From the NCBI RefSeq assembly GCF_907177275.1, contig NZ_CAJSLV010000001.1, positions 186,001 through 250,000 on the forward strand: a stretch of DNA of 64,000 nt, read 5' to 3'. Position 1 is the first letter of the stretch. Every line of letters starts with the position of its first letter. The position numbers and the translations under genes are program-made. Positions 8,828 through 17,442 of this stretch are shown here, piece after piece. This DNA comes from Actinacidiphila cocklensis. Lineage in GTDB: Bacteria; Actinomycetota; Actinomycetes; Streptomycetales; Streptomycetaceae. The notes under the pieces are model-generated. The model saw nothing but the letters and a program-made list of their open reading frames with translations. It was not told the origin of the DNA and ran no database searches.

Positions 8828-8890
8828 GGCAGGAGTTCCCTCCGTGGGACGAAGTCTGTGGGGACAACTCTTCGCCGGAGACGGAAGCGG

Positions 8891-8916
8891 TACATCAGTC
8901 AGTTGACGGTCAATGG
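8891..8916 (-). promoter_or_regulatory. repeated operator-like motif, copy C
   Basis: The minus strand reads ACCGTCAACTGACTGATG, one mismatch from the consensus. It overlaps the last codons of the DUF2255 gene and sits 64 bp before the SALP at 8827. Confidence 0.55.
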
Positions 8917-9282
8917 TCCGGCGCCGGGTGCCGGGTCGATCCGGATCGTGGCCGCACGGGCCTGGGGACCGGTGACGAAGGCCTCCGCCGCCGCTCCGTA
9001 CTTGGCGCGGAAGGCGGCATCGAGTCCGGCGGCCGGTTCGACGTCACCGGTCGCGAGGAGGACGTCGCAGGTCACGGAGCCCAGCTGGATCCTGCCGTGC
9101 CCGTGCTCCCGGGCCGCCTGGTACCAGCGGGAGCGAACGCCCCGGTAGGCACGTACGTACAGCCCGCCGTCCACGACGACCATGCCGACCTCCACGCCGG
9201 GCCGGTCACCGCTCCCGGCGGTCAGGACGAGGGAGCCGGCCGTGGAGAGCAGATCGCGGTCGTCGGCTGTCCAGGTGTTCAT
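8899..9282 (-). CDS. DUF2255 family protein, 127 aa
   Basis: Resembles actinobacterial DUF2255 proteins: an opening WTADDRDLL segment, the central GGLYVRAYRGVRSRWYQAAR, a GRIQLG strand and a C-terminal DAAFRAKYGAAAEAFVTGPQ followed by ARAATIRI. The family has a split-barrel look of nucleotide- or flavin-handling proteins, but no activity is established. Soluble, no signal. The ATG at 9282 follows GAGGAC. Its final codons carry motif copy C, so transcription of the downstream SALP may start inside this gene. Confidence 0.75.
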   Translation of the reverse strand: MNTWTADDRDLLSTAGSLVLTAGSGDRPGVEVGMVVVDGGLYVRAYRGVRSRWYQAAREHGHGRIQLGSVTCDVLLATGDVEPAAGLDAAFRAKYGAAAEAFVTGPQARAATIRIDPAPGAGPLTVN

Positions 9283-9402
9283 CGGGGTACGTCCTCTGTT
9301 CGTCCGGGCTCGGAAACGCCGCCGGGGTGGGAGTCAGGTGTCCGGTGACACCTCCGGCGACCTGGTGGAAAGCCGGTTCCTGCGGCCCTTTAAGGTGTGA
9401 GT

Positions 9403-10074
9403 ATGACTCAGCACCGCAAGGGCCTCGTGCTCGACTTCGGTGGTGTGCTGACGACCCCTCTGCTGCCCGCCGCGCTCGCCTTCGAAAAGCGCGAGGGGCT
9501 GGCCGAAGGGGCGCTGCTCACCGGTATGTACCTGAACCCCGAGGGCGTCCGGCTCACCGGGGAACTGGAGCGCGGGGCACTCTCCCAGATCCAGTGGAAC
9601 GAGGCGGCCGGCCGGCTCATGGGCATCGAGCCGGACAACCTGATGGGCCGGATCTTCGCCGACCTGCGCCCGGAGCCCTCGGTGATCGCCGCGGCCGCCG
9701 CCGCGCGCCGCGCGGGGGTGAGGGTCGGCATCCTGTCGAACACCGTCGGCCTGGCCCCGTGGAATCTCTACAGCGGCCACGACCTCGACGGTTCGTACGA
9801 CGCCGTGGTGCTGTCGGAGGTCCATGGGACGCGCAAACCCGAACCGGAGATCTTCCACCTGGTGCTGCGCGAACTGGGCCTGACCGCCGAGGAGTGCGTG
9901 TTCGTGGACGACACCGAGCAGTACCTGCGGCCCGCGGCGGACCTGGGATTCGCCACGGTCCACGCGGTGGACCCCGCCCGGACGATCGCCGCCCTGGAAA
10001 CCCTGCTGGGCGTCCCGCTCACCGGCACCGATGGCGACGCCGAGCGTGTCACCCGCTGGGAGCCGGTGGAGTGA
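9403..10074 (+). CDS. HAD-superfamily hydrolase, 223 aa
   Basis: Haloacid-dehalogenase-fold hydrolase. Motif I is DFGGVLT with nucleophile Asp11, motif II is ILSNT, the motif III Lys is in GTRKPEP, and motif IV is VFVDDTE. The second Asp of the usual DxD phosphatase signature is Gly, as in the DFGGV subgroup related to the N-terminal domain of epoxide hydrolases, so a classical phosphatase mechanism is uncertain. The start is the ATG at 9403 (AAGGTG just upstream), with a GTG two codons earlier as alternative. Divergent from DUF2255; ends before a bidirectional terminator. Confidence 0.88.
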   Translation: MTQHRKGLVLDFGGVLTTPLLPAALAFEKREGLAEGALLTGMYLNPEGVRLTGELERGALSQIQWNEAAGRLMGIEPDNLMGRIFADLRPEPSVIAAAAAARRAGVRVGILSNTVGLAPWNLYSGHDLDGSYDAVVLSEVHGTRKPEPEIFHLVLRELGLTAEECVFVDDTEQYLRPAADLGFATVHAVDPARTIAALETLLGVPLTGTDGDAERVTRWEPVE

Positions 10075-10131
10075 GGCGGGCCGCTCGCCTCCCCCGCAGC
10101 GGCTCCGTCACCGACCGTCCGACCGTCCGAC

Positions 10132-10170
10132 CGGCCCCCGGGAACACACGTACACGTGCCCCGGGGGCCG
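10132..10170. terminator. bidirectional hairpin terminator
   Basis: Perfect 11-bp arms CGGCCCCCGGG (10132-10142) and the complement at 10160-10170, between the convergent HAD and GMC genes. Confidence 0.8.
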
Positions 10171-10218
10171 TCGGCGTATGGCGGTGTTGCGGCGGGTGTG
10201 ACGTATGTGCCGGGATGA

Positions 10219-11733
10219 TCAGGACGAGCGCAGCAGGTCGGCGGCGCGCTCGGCGATGGCGTACACCGTGGCGTTGGTGTTGCTGGAGGTGATGGAGGGC
10301 ATGACGGAGGCGTCGGCGACGCGCAGGCCGTCGAGCCCGCGGACGCGCAGTCCGGAATCGACGACGGACATCGCGTCCTCGCCCATCAGGCAGGTGCCGA
10401 CCGGGTGGCAGTACGAGCCGAAGTACCTGCGGGCGTGGTCGGCGAGCGACTTCTCGTCCACTGCGGTGGGCCCGGGGCTGACCTCCTCGACCCCCCACCC
10501 GGCGAGCGCGGCGGAGCGGGCGATCCGGCGGGCCGTGGCGATGCCGGAGAGCACCGCCCGCACGTCCTCCTGCGCGGTGAAGTAGCGCGGATCGATCACC
10601 GGCGGCGCGTACGGGTCGGCCGAGCTGATCCTGAGCGAGCCGCGGCTGGCCGGCCGCATCGGGGAGATGCCGATGGTGAAGCCGTTCTGCACCGGGGCGA
10701 CCGGGTTGGGCAGCGGTATGTCGATGAAGATGATCTGTACGTCCGGCCCTTCGGCGTCCGCGGTGCTGCGCAGCGTCCCGAGGACCTCGCCGTGGTTGTT
10801 GCGCCCCTCGGGCACCGGGCGCTGTGTCCGGTGCACGAGATTGGCCCGCGGGTGGTCGTGCAGATTGCGGCCCACACCGGGCAGCTCGTGGAAGACGTCG
10901 ACCCCGGCCGGCCGCAGATCGTCCTGGGCGCCGATGCCGGAGCGCTGGAGGATCAGTGCGGACCCGATGGTTCCCGCCGTCAGCACCACCTCGCCGGCCG
11001 CCGTCGCGGTGTGGGTCCGACCGTCGGCGCCGTACTCCACTCCTACGCAGCGCGTGCCCTCGAAGATCAGCCGGTGTGCGGTCGCCCCGGTGACCACGTC
11101 GAGGTTGGGGCGGCCCAGTGCGGGGGCGAGGTAGGCGTCGGCGGCACTCTGCCGGCGTCCGGCGACGATGTTGAGGTCGACGGGGGCGAAGCCCTCCTCC
11201 AGGCCGCCGCTGATGTCGAAGGCCCTGCGGTGGCCGGTCTCCACCGCGCCGTCGAGGCAGGCGAGCAGGACCTCGTTGGGCGGCTCGGCCGGTCCGACGG
11301 TGAGCGGTCCCATGGTGCCGCGGCCGGGGGCACCGCTCGTGGCGGTCTCGGTGCGCTGGAAGTACGGGAGCAGGTCGTCGTAGGTCCAGCCCGTGGCGCC
11401 GTGGGCGCCCCAGCTGTCGTAGCCGGTGCGGTGGCCGCGCGCGAAGACCATCGCGTTGATGGCGGACGAGCCGCCCAGGCCCTTGCCGCGGGGGAGTGCC
11501 ACCGGTGCGCCGGAGGCCTGCTGGACCACGGTCGTGTCACCCCAGCCCGCTTCCGAGGCCGCGAGCGAGGGCCAGGCCGGCGGATGGGCGACGGCGTCCG
11601 GCAGCGCTGACGATCCGGCCTCCAGGAGCAGTACGCGGGTGCCGGCGTCCTCGGTCAGACGCGCGGCGAGCACGCAGCCGGCCGATCCGCCGCCGACGAT
11701 GACGACGTCGTGAGGGGGCTTCTGAGGAGACAT
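10219..11733 (-). CDS. GMC-family FAD oxidoreductase, 504 aa
   Basis: Glucose-methanol-choline oxidoreductase family flavoenzyme that oxidises a primary alcohol. The dinucleotide fold VVIVGGGSAGCVLAARL is at residues 10-26, the GMC signature 1 region is GKGLGGSSAINAMVF, and the catalytic His lies in YCHPVGTCLMG. A closing TSSNTNATVYAIAERA matches the conserved C-terminal active-site strand. Length is typical (500-550 aa). The ATG at 11733 is preferred because the N-terminal FAD fold begins immediately after it. It is divergent from the BBE-type oxidase at 11980 across an A+T-richer 250-bp region that contains GATTCGAATC (11778-11787), a possible operator. Substrate unknown; choline-type or aromatic alcohols are possible. 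Confidence 0.92.
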   Translation of the reverse strand: MSPQKPPHDVVIVGGGSAGCVLAARLTEDAGTRVLLLEAGSSALPDAVAHPPAWPSLAASEAGWGDTTVVQQASGAPVALPRGKGLGGSSAINAMVFARGHRTGYDSWGAHGATGWTYDDLLPYFQRTETATSGAPGRGTMGPLTVGPAEPPNEVLLACLDGAVETGHRRAFDISGGLEEGFAPVDLNIVAGRRQSAADAYLAPALGRPNLDVVTGATAHRLIFEGTRCVGVEYGADGRTHTATAAGEVVLTAGTIGSALILQRSGIGAQDDLRPAGVDVFHELPGVGRNLHDHPRANLVHRTQRPVPEGRNNHGEVLGTLRSTADAEGPDVQIIFIDIPLPNPVAPVQNGFTIGISPMRPASRGSLRISSADPYAPPVIDPRYFTAQEDVRAVLSGIATARRIARSAALAGWGVEEVSPGPTAVDEKSLADHARRYFGSYCHPVGTCLMGEDAMSVVDSGLRVRGLDGLRVADASVMPSITSSNTNATVYAIAERAADLLRSS

Positions 11734-11979
11734 GGTGATCCGTTCTACGTGAATCATCGGTTCGTTCTGAATGTACCAGTGATTCGAATCAATGATCCGT
11801 CATTTGAGATACCGATGGATCGCGTCGCTGTGTGCGTCCGCGAGGGCACACGTATCTGTGATACCTATCTTCCATGCCGACGGGCGTTCGAGCCCGACGC
11901 CGGTTGAGTATCGGCAAGTTGATGTGAACGGTGGAAGGCAGCCGGTCCGTGCCGGGCTCCCACGTGGGCAAGTGAGGTT

Positions 11980-13404
11980 GTGATCAGAGTGAGTGCGGAC
12001 ATGTCCAACACGGCAGGTGCGAAACTGCGGCCGGAGGACGTCACGGCGCTGCGGCGATCCGTGCGGGGGCCGGTCCTGCTGCCGGAGTCGGAAGGCTACG
12101 AGGCGGAGTGCGCCACGTACAACCTGACCTGTGCCCTGCGGCCGACGGTCGTGGTCGGCGCGGCCGGCGAGGCGGACGTCCGGGAGGCGGTGAGGTTCGC
12201 GACGGCCCACGGGCTGCCGGTCGCGGTGAAGTCCGCGGCGCATCAGATGGTCTCCGCGGCCGAGGGCGGGCTGCTCATCACGACCCGGCGGATGGCGGGC
12301 ATATCCGTCGACCCGCGGAACCGCACCGTGCGGGCCGAGGCGGGGGTGCGCTGGAGCGAGGTGCTGCCCCGCACGGCGGAGTTCGGCCTGGCCCCCGCGG
12401 CGGGCTCGGCACCGGAGGTCGGCGTCGTGGGGTACACGCTGGGCGGCGGGCAGAGCCCGCTGCTGGGCCGCACCCACGGGTACGCGGCCGACCAGGTGCG
12501 CCGGCTGACGGTGGTCACCGCGGACGGGGAACTCCGCCAGGTGACACCGCAGAGCGAACCGGAGCTTTTCTGGGCGCTGCTGGGCGGCAAGGGCAACTTC
12601 GGCGTGGTGACCGAGATCGAGTTCGAGGTGTTCCCCGTCCCACGTTTCCACGGCGGCGGCATCTACTTCGCGGGAGAGCACCTGGCCCGGGTGCTGGACG
12701 CCTGGCGCGGCTGGCTGCCGACGGTGGGGGAGGACATGACCTCGTCCATCGGCATCCAGCGGCTGCCCGACATCCCCGTGCTGCCCGAGCCGCTGCGCGG
12801 TGCCTTCGTCGTCCACCTGCGGATCGGGTACCTCGGATCCGCGGCCGAGGGCGAGGCACTCCTCGCACCGCTGCGGGCCTGCGCGCCCGCGCTGCTCGAC
12901 CTGGTGGAGGACAGGCCCTTCGCGGCCATCGGCGAGATCCACCGGGACCCGGTGGACCCGATACCGTACGTCGACCGCAGCCTGTGCCTGGAGGACTTCT
13001 CCGAGGAGACGGCGCAGGCCCTCGTGAAGCTGACCGGCGCGGAGTCGGGCTGCACCCTGGCGAACGTCGAGATCCGGGCGCTGGGCGGAGCCTTCGACCG
13101 GGAGCCGGAATTCCCCAACTCCGTTGCCAGCCGGGGACTGCCGTTCGCGGTCTTCGGGTTCGCCCTGGGCGCCCCCGACCGTGCCGAGGAGCTCCGAGCC
13201 GAGCTGGCGCGGGTGATGGACGGGCTGGCGCCCTGGGCGGCCGAGCGGAACATGGTGAACTTCCTCTCACCCGACGAGGCGACCGGGGCCGCGGGCGTGC
13301 GCGCGGTCTACGGGGCCGAGCGGTACGACCGCCTCGCCGCGGCGAAGAAGCGCTACGACCCGGCCAACGTCTTCCGGTTCAATCACAACATCCCGCCCGC
13401 CTGA
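11980..13404 (+). CDS. BBE-type FAD-linked oxidase, 474 aa
   Basis: FAD_binding_4 (PCMH-type) oxidase with a berberine-bridge-enzyme C-terminus. The flavin domain spans roughly residues 45-220. His88 in VAVKSAAHQ occupies the position of the usual flavinylated His, while the second (cysteinyl) attachment motif is absent (PEVGVVGYTLGGGQ), so bicovalent FAD is unlikely. The C-terminal YDPANVFRFNHNI is the BBE signature. Such enzymes oxidise sugars, alcohols or biosynthetic intermediates, producing hydrogen peroxide. The GTG at 11980 follows a GAGG; an internal ATG at 12001 is an alternative. No Sec/Tat signal is apparent. Confidence 0.9.
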   Translation: MIRVSADMSNTAGAKLRPEDVTALRRSVRGPVLLPESEGYEAECATYNLTCALRPTVVVGAAGEADVREAVRFATAHGLPVAVKSAAHQMVSAAEGGLLITTRRMAGISVDPRNRTVRAEAGVRWSEVLPRTAEFGLAPAAGSAPEVGVVGYTLGGGQSPLLGRTHGYAADQVRRLTVVTADGELRQVTPQSEPELFWALLGGKGNFGVVTEIEFEVFPVPRFHGGGIYFAGEHLARVLDAWRGWLPTVGEDMTSSIGIQRLPDIPVLPEPLRGAFVVHLRIGYLGSAAEGEALLAPLRACAPALLDLVEDRPFAAIGEIHRDPVDPIPYVDRSLCLEDFSEETAQALVKLTGAESGCTLANVEIRALGGAFDREPEFPNSVASRGLPFAVFGFALGAPDRAEELRAELARVMDGLAPWAAERNMVNFLSPDEATGAAGVRAVYGAERYDRLAAAKKRYDPANVFRFNHNIPPA

Positions 13405-13455
13405 CCCCTGAATGCGCGCGCACGTACGCCGCGAGGTACTGGCAGGCTGCATCTC

Positions 13456-14100
13456 ATGGCTACTTCTGCGACACACCCACCCCTGGCCGCCCAGGTCGAG
13501 CAACTCCTGGAGACCGGGCACCCGCTGCCGATCGTCGCCGCGGGTGACCCCGTACTGCGGCGCGGCACCGAGCCCTACGACGGTCAGCTGGACGACGCGC
13601 TGCTGGACCGCTTCGTGGCGGCGCTGCGGGAGACGATGCGTGCGGCCCCGGGCGTCGGGCTGGCCGCGCCGCAGGTCGGCGTGGCCCTGCGGATCGCGGT
13701 GGTGGAGGACCCGGCACCCGGGTCGCCGGAGGTGCTGGAGGTGAGGGGACGCGTTCCGCTGCCCTTCCGGGTGCTGGTCAACCCCCGCTACGAGCCCGAG
13801 GGCGAGGCCAGGGCCGCGTTCTTCGAGGGCTGTCTGAGCGTGCCGGGCTGGCAGGCGGTGGTGGCCCGGCCCGCCCGGGTACGGCTGCGGGCCGTCGACG
13901 AGCGCGGCCGGGCGGTCGACGAGGTACTCACGGGCTGGCCGGCGCGCATCGTGCAGCACGAGACCGACCACCTCGACGGGACGCTCTACCTGGACACCGC
14001 CCACACGCGGTCGCTGGCCACGAACGAGGCCGTGGCGGAGCGCTGGTCCCAGCCCACCCCCGAGGAAGCCGCCCGGGAGCTGGGATTCGAGCTGCCCTGA
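13456..14100 (+). CDS. def: peptide deformylase, 214 aa
   Basis: Removes the N-formyl group from nascent proteins in the cytosol. All three signature motifs are present: GVGLAAPQ (66-73), EGCLS with the metal-binding Cys126, and HETDH (168-172) with the two metal His and the catalytic Glu. Slightly longer than the E. coli enzyme. Streptomycetes usually encode several copies, so this need not be the essential one. It follows the BBE oxidase by 51 bp on the same strand, possibly by read-through. Confidence 0.95.
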   Translation: MATSATHPPLAAQVEQLLETGHPLPIVAAGDPVLRRGTEPYDGQLDDALLDRFVAALRETMRAAPGVGLAAPQVGVALRIAVVEDPAPGSPEVLEVRGRVPLPFRVLVNPRYEPEGEARAAFFEGCLSVPGWQAVVARPARVRLRAVDERGRAVDEVLTGWPARIVQHETDHLDGTLYLDTAHTRSLATNEAVAERWSQPTPEEAARELGFELP

Positions 14101-14130
14101 CCTCCCTTCGCCGGCCGGCCACATCCCTCG

Positions 14131-14156
14131 GATCGACCGTCAAGTGACTGATGCGC
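14131..14156 (+). promoter_or_regulatory. repeated operator-like motif, copy D
   Basis: The plus strand reads ACCGTCAAGTGACTGATG, identical to the consensus, followed by CGCA. It lies 196 bp before the BI-1-like gene at 14349 and 31 bp after the deformylase stop. Confidence 0.55.
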
Positions 14157-14348
14157 ACGGTTTGTCCGCTGGTGCAGTCTGGTGACGGCCGACACCTCCG
14201 GAGAGCGCGTCGCCACCCCGGGACACCATGCGGGCCCGGGGACGTCCTGCGCGGACGTCCCCGGGCCGCGGCCCGGGAAACACCACGCTCCGGCGACCGC
14301 GACGGCCGCCCGGCAGTGGTACGTCCGACACGGAGAAGAGGATCTGGC

Positions 14349-15242
14349 GTGACAGCGGTCGAGCAGCAGCCTTGGTTGACCAGCAGCAACCCTGTACTGT
14401 CCGGGCCGCGGTTCAGCCGGCGGGGCGGACAGAAGACGGCGGTCGGCGACCCGCGAGCGGGGGTCGCCGTCGCGTGGGGCCGGTCCGGCACCGGCCAGGA
14501 CCCCGGCCCCTGGTACGACGACGATCCCGCGCCGCTGCCCCTCTTCGTCGGCGACCTGATGACGATGGACGACGTCCTGTCCCGAGCGGCCACCGGGCTC
14601 GCGGTGACCTTCGCCGCGGCCACGCTGTCGTGGACGCTGCTGCCCTACGACGTCATCGGCACTGCCGCGGCCTACGGGATCGCGGTCGGCGCCGCACTGG
14701 CCGCCGCGGCGCTGGTGGTGGTCCAGCGCCGTGCGAACCGGCCTTCACCCGCCCTGACCCTGGCTTTCGCCGCCTTCCAGGGCGTGTTCCTGAGCGTGCT
14801 GTCCACCACCGTCTCCCGCCATGTCCACCCGGGATTCCTCGTCCAGACCGTGCTGGCGACGATGGCCGCCTCCTGCGGCTGCCTCCTCGCCTACAAGCTG
14901 CACTGGGTACGGGCGGACCGCCGTTTCCGGGCCTTCGCCGGCGCCGCGCTGCTCGGCCTGTGCCTCCTCGCCTTCGCGAACTGGCTCCTGATCTCCGCCA
15001 TGGGCGCGGACGGCCTGGGCCTGCGTCCCGCCGGCCTCGGAGTCGTCATGGGCCTGCTCGGCGTCGTCCTCGCGACGACCTTCCTCTCCCTGCACTTCAG
15101 GAAGGTCGAGGACGGCATCACCTGCGGTGCTCCGCGTGACCAGTCCTGGACTTCGGCGTTCGGCGTCACCCTGACCCTGGCGTGGCTGTACGTGGAGACC
15201 GTACGGCTGCTGACCCTCTTCCCGGCCGACGACGTCTACTGA
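14349..15242 (+). CDS. Bax inhibitor-1/YccA-like membrane protein, 297 aa
   Basis: An N-terminal cytoplasmic stretch with SSNPVLSGPRFSRRGG, then MTMDDVLSRAATGLAVTF and about seven hydrophobic helices, match the actinobacterial BI-1/YccA family, whose members almost always open with an SSNPV segment and a TMDDV motif before the first helix. BI-1 proteins are integral membrane proteins proposed to act as pH-sensitive calcium leak channels; a role in this organism is unknown. The start is the GTG at 14349 (GAGG upstream); the frame is open to 14151 but the upstream part is Arg-rich and non-membrane. Regulation may involve motif copy D. Ends at a strong bidirectional terminator. Confidence 0.85.
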   Translation: MTAVEQQPWLTSSNPVLSGPRFSRRGGQKTAVGDPRAGVAVAWGRSGTGQDPGPWYDDDPAPLPLFVGDLMTMDDVLSRAATGLAVTFAAATLSWTLLPYDVIGTAAAYGIAVGAALAAAALVVVQRRANRPSPALTLAFAAFQGVFLSVLSTTVSRHVHPGFLVQTVLATMAASCGCLLAYKLHWVRADRRFRAFAGAALLGLCLLAFANWLLISAMGADGLGLRPAGLGVVMGLLGVVLATTFLSLHFRKVEDGITCGAPRDQSWTSAFGVTLTLAWLYVETVRLLTLFPADDVY

Positions 15243-15281
15243 CCGGGCCTGCCGGGCGCCGCCCGCCACCGGCCAGCAAAG

Positions 15282-15320
15282 ACGCAACGGTCTGCCGACA
15301 GGGTCGGCAGACCGTTGCGT
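15282..15320. terminator. strong bidirectional terminator
   Basis: A perfect 18-bp inverted repeat (ACGCAACGGTCTGCCGAC at 15282-15299, complement at 15303-15320) with a 3-base loop, between convergent genes. Confidence 0.92.
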
Positions 15321-15403
15321 GATGTCACGGTGCGAGGAGGGGGATAGGGACCGGCCGCACCGGCGGGAACGAGAACGCCGGTGCGGCCGGGAGGCGCGTC
15401 GCC

Positions 15404-16162
15404 CTACTTCGCCCACGGATCCCGCACGACGATGTCGGCCAGCGCCTTCGCGCAGCCGGCGAGCATCGTCTCGCCCTTCTCCGGGGTCGCCACCCGTGCG
15501 TCACCCGCCACGCCGGACGCGGTGATCCGGTCGAAGGACACGGCCATGTACAGCGGGTCGGTGGACTCCGCGGGAAGCGTGATCCGCGGGCCGTGCGCCT
15601 CGGCCAGGTGCTCGGCACGGATCAGCCCGGGGTGGGCGGCCATCATCATGGACGTCTCTCCCTCGCAGGCGTGCATGAGACCGTCCTGGGTCTGCAGGCT
15701 GGCCCGTATCACCTCACGTCCCGCGCCGAAGTAGCTGGCGAACGCGATCGGCGTCGCCAGCTCCGCGGTCAGCTCCGTCGTCAGGGCGTTCAGAGCGGTC
15801 ATGTTCCCGCCGTGCCCGTTGACGATCAGGATGCGCGAGAAACCCGCCCGGATCACGGAGCGGCAGATGTCCCGCAGCAGGGCGTGCAGCGTGGGCAGGC
15901 TGAGCGATATCGTCCCGCCGAAGGCCATGTGGTGTTCGGAAAGGCCCGTCGGGACCGACGGGGTCACCACCACGCCGGTGTGCTCCGAGGCCAGCTCCGC
16001 CGCCCGCCGGCACACCTCAGCGGCCAGGAAGTCGTCCACGCCGGTGGGCAGATGGGGGCCGTGCTGCTCGGTGGCGCCCACCGGCAGCAGCACCACCGCG
16101 TCCCTGGCCGCGAGGTCGCGCAGCTCGGCGGCGGTCAGACGATTCCACTGGACTTCGCTCAT
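15404..16162 (-). CDS. creatininase-family amidohydrolase, 252 aa
   Basis: Metal-dependent amidohydrolase of the creatininase fold. Metal and active-site motifs are clear: GATEQHGPHLP (Glu32, His34), Asp43, NGHGGN (115-120) and HACEGETS (164-171). The family includes creatininase, formamide hydrolases of riboflavin-like pathways and MftE of mycofactocin maturation; no mycofactocin neighbour is visible, so the substrate is open. Length is normal. The ATG at 16162 is preceded by AGGAGCTCCTACGAG-type sequence. Motif copy E lies 169 bp upstream, and the 28-bp hairpin at 16411-16480 insulates it from the SDR operon. Confidence 0.9.
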   Translation of the reverse strand: MSEVQWNRLTAAELRDLAARDAVVLLPVGATEQHGPHLPTGVDDFLAAEVCRRAAELASEHTGVVVTPSVPTGLSEHHMAFGGTISLSLPTLHALLRDICRSVIRAGFSRILIVNGHGGNMTALNALTTELTAELATPIAFASYFGAGREVIRASLQTQDGLMHACEGETSMMMAAHPGLIRAEHLAEAHGPRITLPAESTDPLYMAVSFDRITASGVAGDARVATPEKGETMLAGCAKALADIVVRDPWAK

Positions 16163-16330
16163 CAGGAGCTCCTACGAGAGTTACGGGACCGCCCCTGCAC
16201 GCCGGTCGCCGGGGCGGTGGCGGGTGCGAGGCTCGGAGGTGGCCGGCGTCGACGGCGGTCTGGGCGAGGATGCCGGCCGGTGACCGGTCCGCAGGCCCAG
16301 CGGCACACACTCTCGTCCGCGGAGAAAACC

Positions 16331-16357
16331 GACGCATCAGTCATGTGACGGTAGGTC
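16331..16357 (-). promoter_or_regulatory. repeated operator-like motif, copy E
   Basis: The minus strand reads ACCGTCACATGACTGATG (two mismatches from consensus), followed by CG as in copy D. It lies 169 bp before the creatininase start. Confidence 0.5.
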
Positions 16358-16410
16358 GCGGGCAGCGGTGACGCACGTCGAGCGCGCCTCGCCGGACGCA
16401 CGGAACCGCG

Positions 16411-16480
16411 CGCACAGGCGAGCAGCCGACGGCGGCAGTCGGGCTCGCCCGCCTGCCGCCGTCGGCTGCTCGCCTGTGCG
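16411..16480 (-). terminator. very long hairpin terminator
   Basis: A perfect 28-bp inverted repeat (arms 16411-16438 and 16453-16480, 14-base loop) just past the stop of the SDR at 16503. Confidence 0.9.
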
Positions 16481-16502
16481 GTCGGGTGACCGCCCGCGTC
16501 GC

Positions 16503-17360
16503 TCAGAGCACCGCGTTGGCTGCGGCACCGGGGAAGTCAGTGCTGAGCGCGACCTTCTCACCGGCCTCGAACTCGGTCCTCAACTGGTCCAGCTTGACGC
16601 CGATGCGCCGCTGGGCGTCGCTGCCGAGGACCACCCAGTGGGGCAGCTTCTGGCCGGCGACGGCGTCGTGGATCGCCTCCGCGGCCCGCTCCGGGTCGCC
16701 GGGGAACATCTCAGGGGTGAGCTGGGTCATCATGGCGCGGAAGGCGCCTGCGGTGGCGGAGTAGTCCTCGATGGCCTCACCGGACGCCCGGGTCCTGTTC
16801 TCGATGCCGGTGCGGAAGGACCCCGGCTGGACGATCATCGCGTGCAGGCCCAGGGGCTCGATCTCCTGCCACAGGGCCTCGGTGAAGCCCTCCAGTGCGA
16901 ACTTGCTGGCCGAGTAGTAGCCGTTCGCGGGAAGGCTGGCCAGGCCGTCCATGGAGGAGACGTTGACGATGACACCGCTGCGCTGCGCACGCATGACGGG
17001 CAGCACCGCCCGGGTGAGGGCGACCGCGCCGAAGAAGTTGACCTCGAACAGCCGGCGGTAGTCGCTCTCCTCCTGCTCCTCCAGAGCGCCGATGAAGTCG
17101 ATCGCGGCGTTGTTGACCAGGATGTCGATGCCGCCGAAGCGCTCCTCGGTGGCGCGCACCGCGGCCACCCGGTCCGCGGGATCGGTGACGTCGAGCTTGA
17201 CCGCCATCGCGGTCTCCGGGTAGCGGGCGGCCAGTTCGGTGGTGGCCTTCGTGGAACTGGCCGTCGCCACCACCTGGTCGCCGTGCGCCAGGACGTGTTC
17301 TGCCAGGGCCTTGCCCAGGCCGCTGGAGGCGCCGGTGATGAGCCAGGTCTTACGGGACAT
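16503..17360 (-). CDS. short-chain dehydrogenase/reductase (SDR), 285 aa
   Basis: Classical SDR with TGASSGLG cofactor motif (residues 9-16), LDVTDP, NNAA, and the catalytic Ser (NVSSMDG) and YxxxK (YYSASKFALEG). Cytosolic NAD(P)H-dependent oxidoreductase. It is a close paralog of the next upstream SDR at 17443: both open with TWLITGAS and share the NFFGxxxxTRAxLPVxRxQRSG block, the SAKFAxEGF or SASKFALEGF block and a PGxFRT segment. The two are 82 bp apart on the same strand, consistent with tandem duplication within one transcript. Ends at the 28-bp hairpin. Substrate unknown. Confidence 0.92.
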   Translation of the reverse strand: MSRKTWLITGASSGLGKALAEHVLAHGDQVVATASSTKATTELAARYPETAMAVKLDVTDPADRVAAVRATEERFGGIDILVNNAAIDFIGALEEQEESDYRRLFEVNFFGAVALTRAVLPVMRAQRSGVIVNVSSMDGLASLPANGYYSASKFALEGFTEALWQEIEPLGLHAMIVQPGSFRTGIENRTRASGEAIEDYSATAGAFRAMMTQLTPEMFPGDPERAAEAIHDAVAGQKLPHWVVLGSDAQRRIGVKLDQLRTEFEAGEKVALSTDFPGAAANAVL

Positions 17361-17442
17361 GGGGTGATCTCCTTGTGATCGTGTGTGTGCGGTGCTGTGC
17401 CGAAGGGGTGTGATGAGGCGGGTGACGGCCCCGCCGGGTGCC

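Larger units (their letters stand above)
16162..16503. other. intergenic region with a motif copy and a hairpin
   Basis: 340 bp without a gene. It contains motif copy E (16331-16357) and the long hairpin 16411-16480; I see nothing else in it. Confidence 0.6.

Noticed and set aside
14151..14348. Longer version of the BI-1-like protein beginning at 14151
   Set aside because: The extra 66 residues are Arg/Pro/Gly-rich without membrane character, and family members start just before the SSNPV block.
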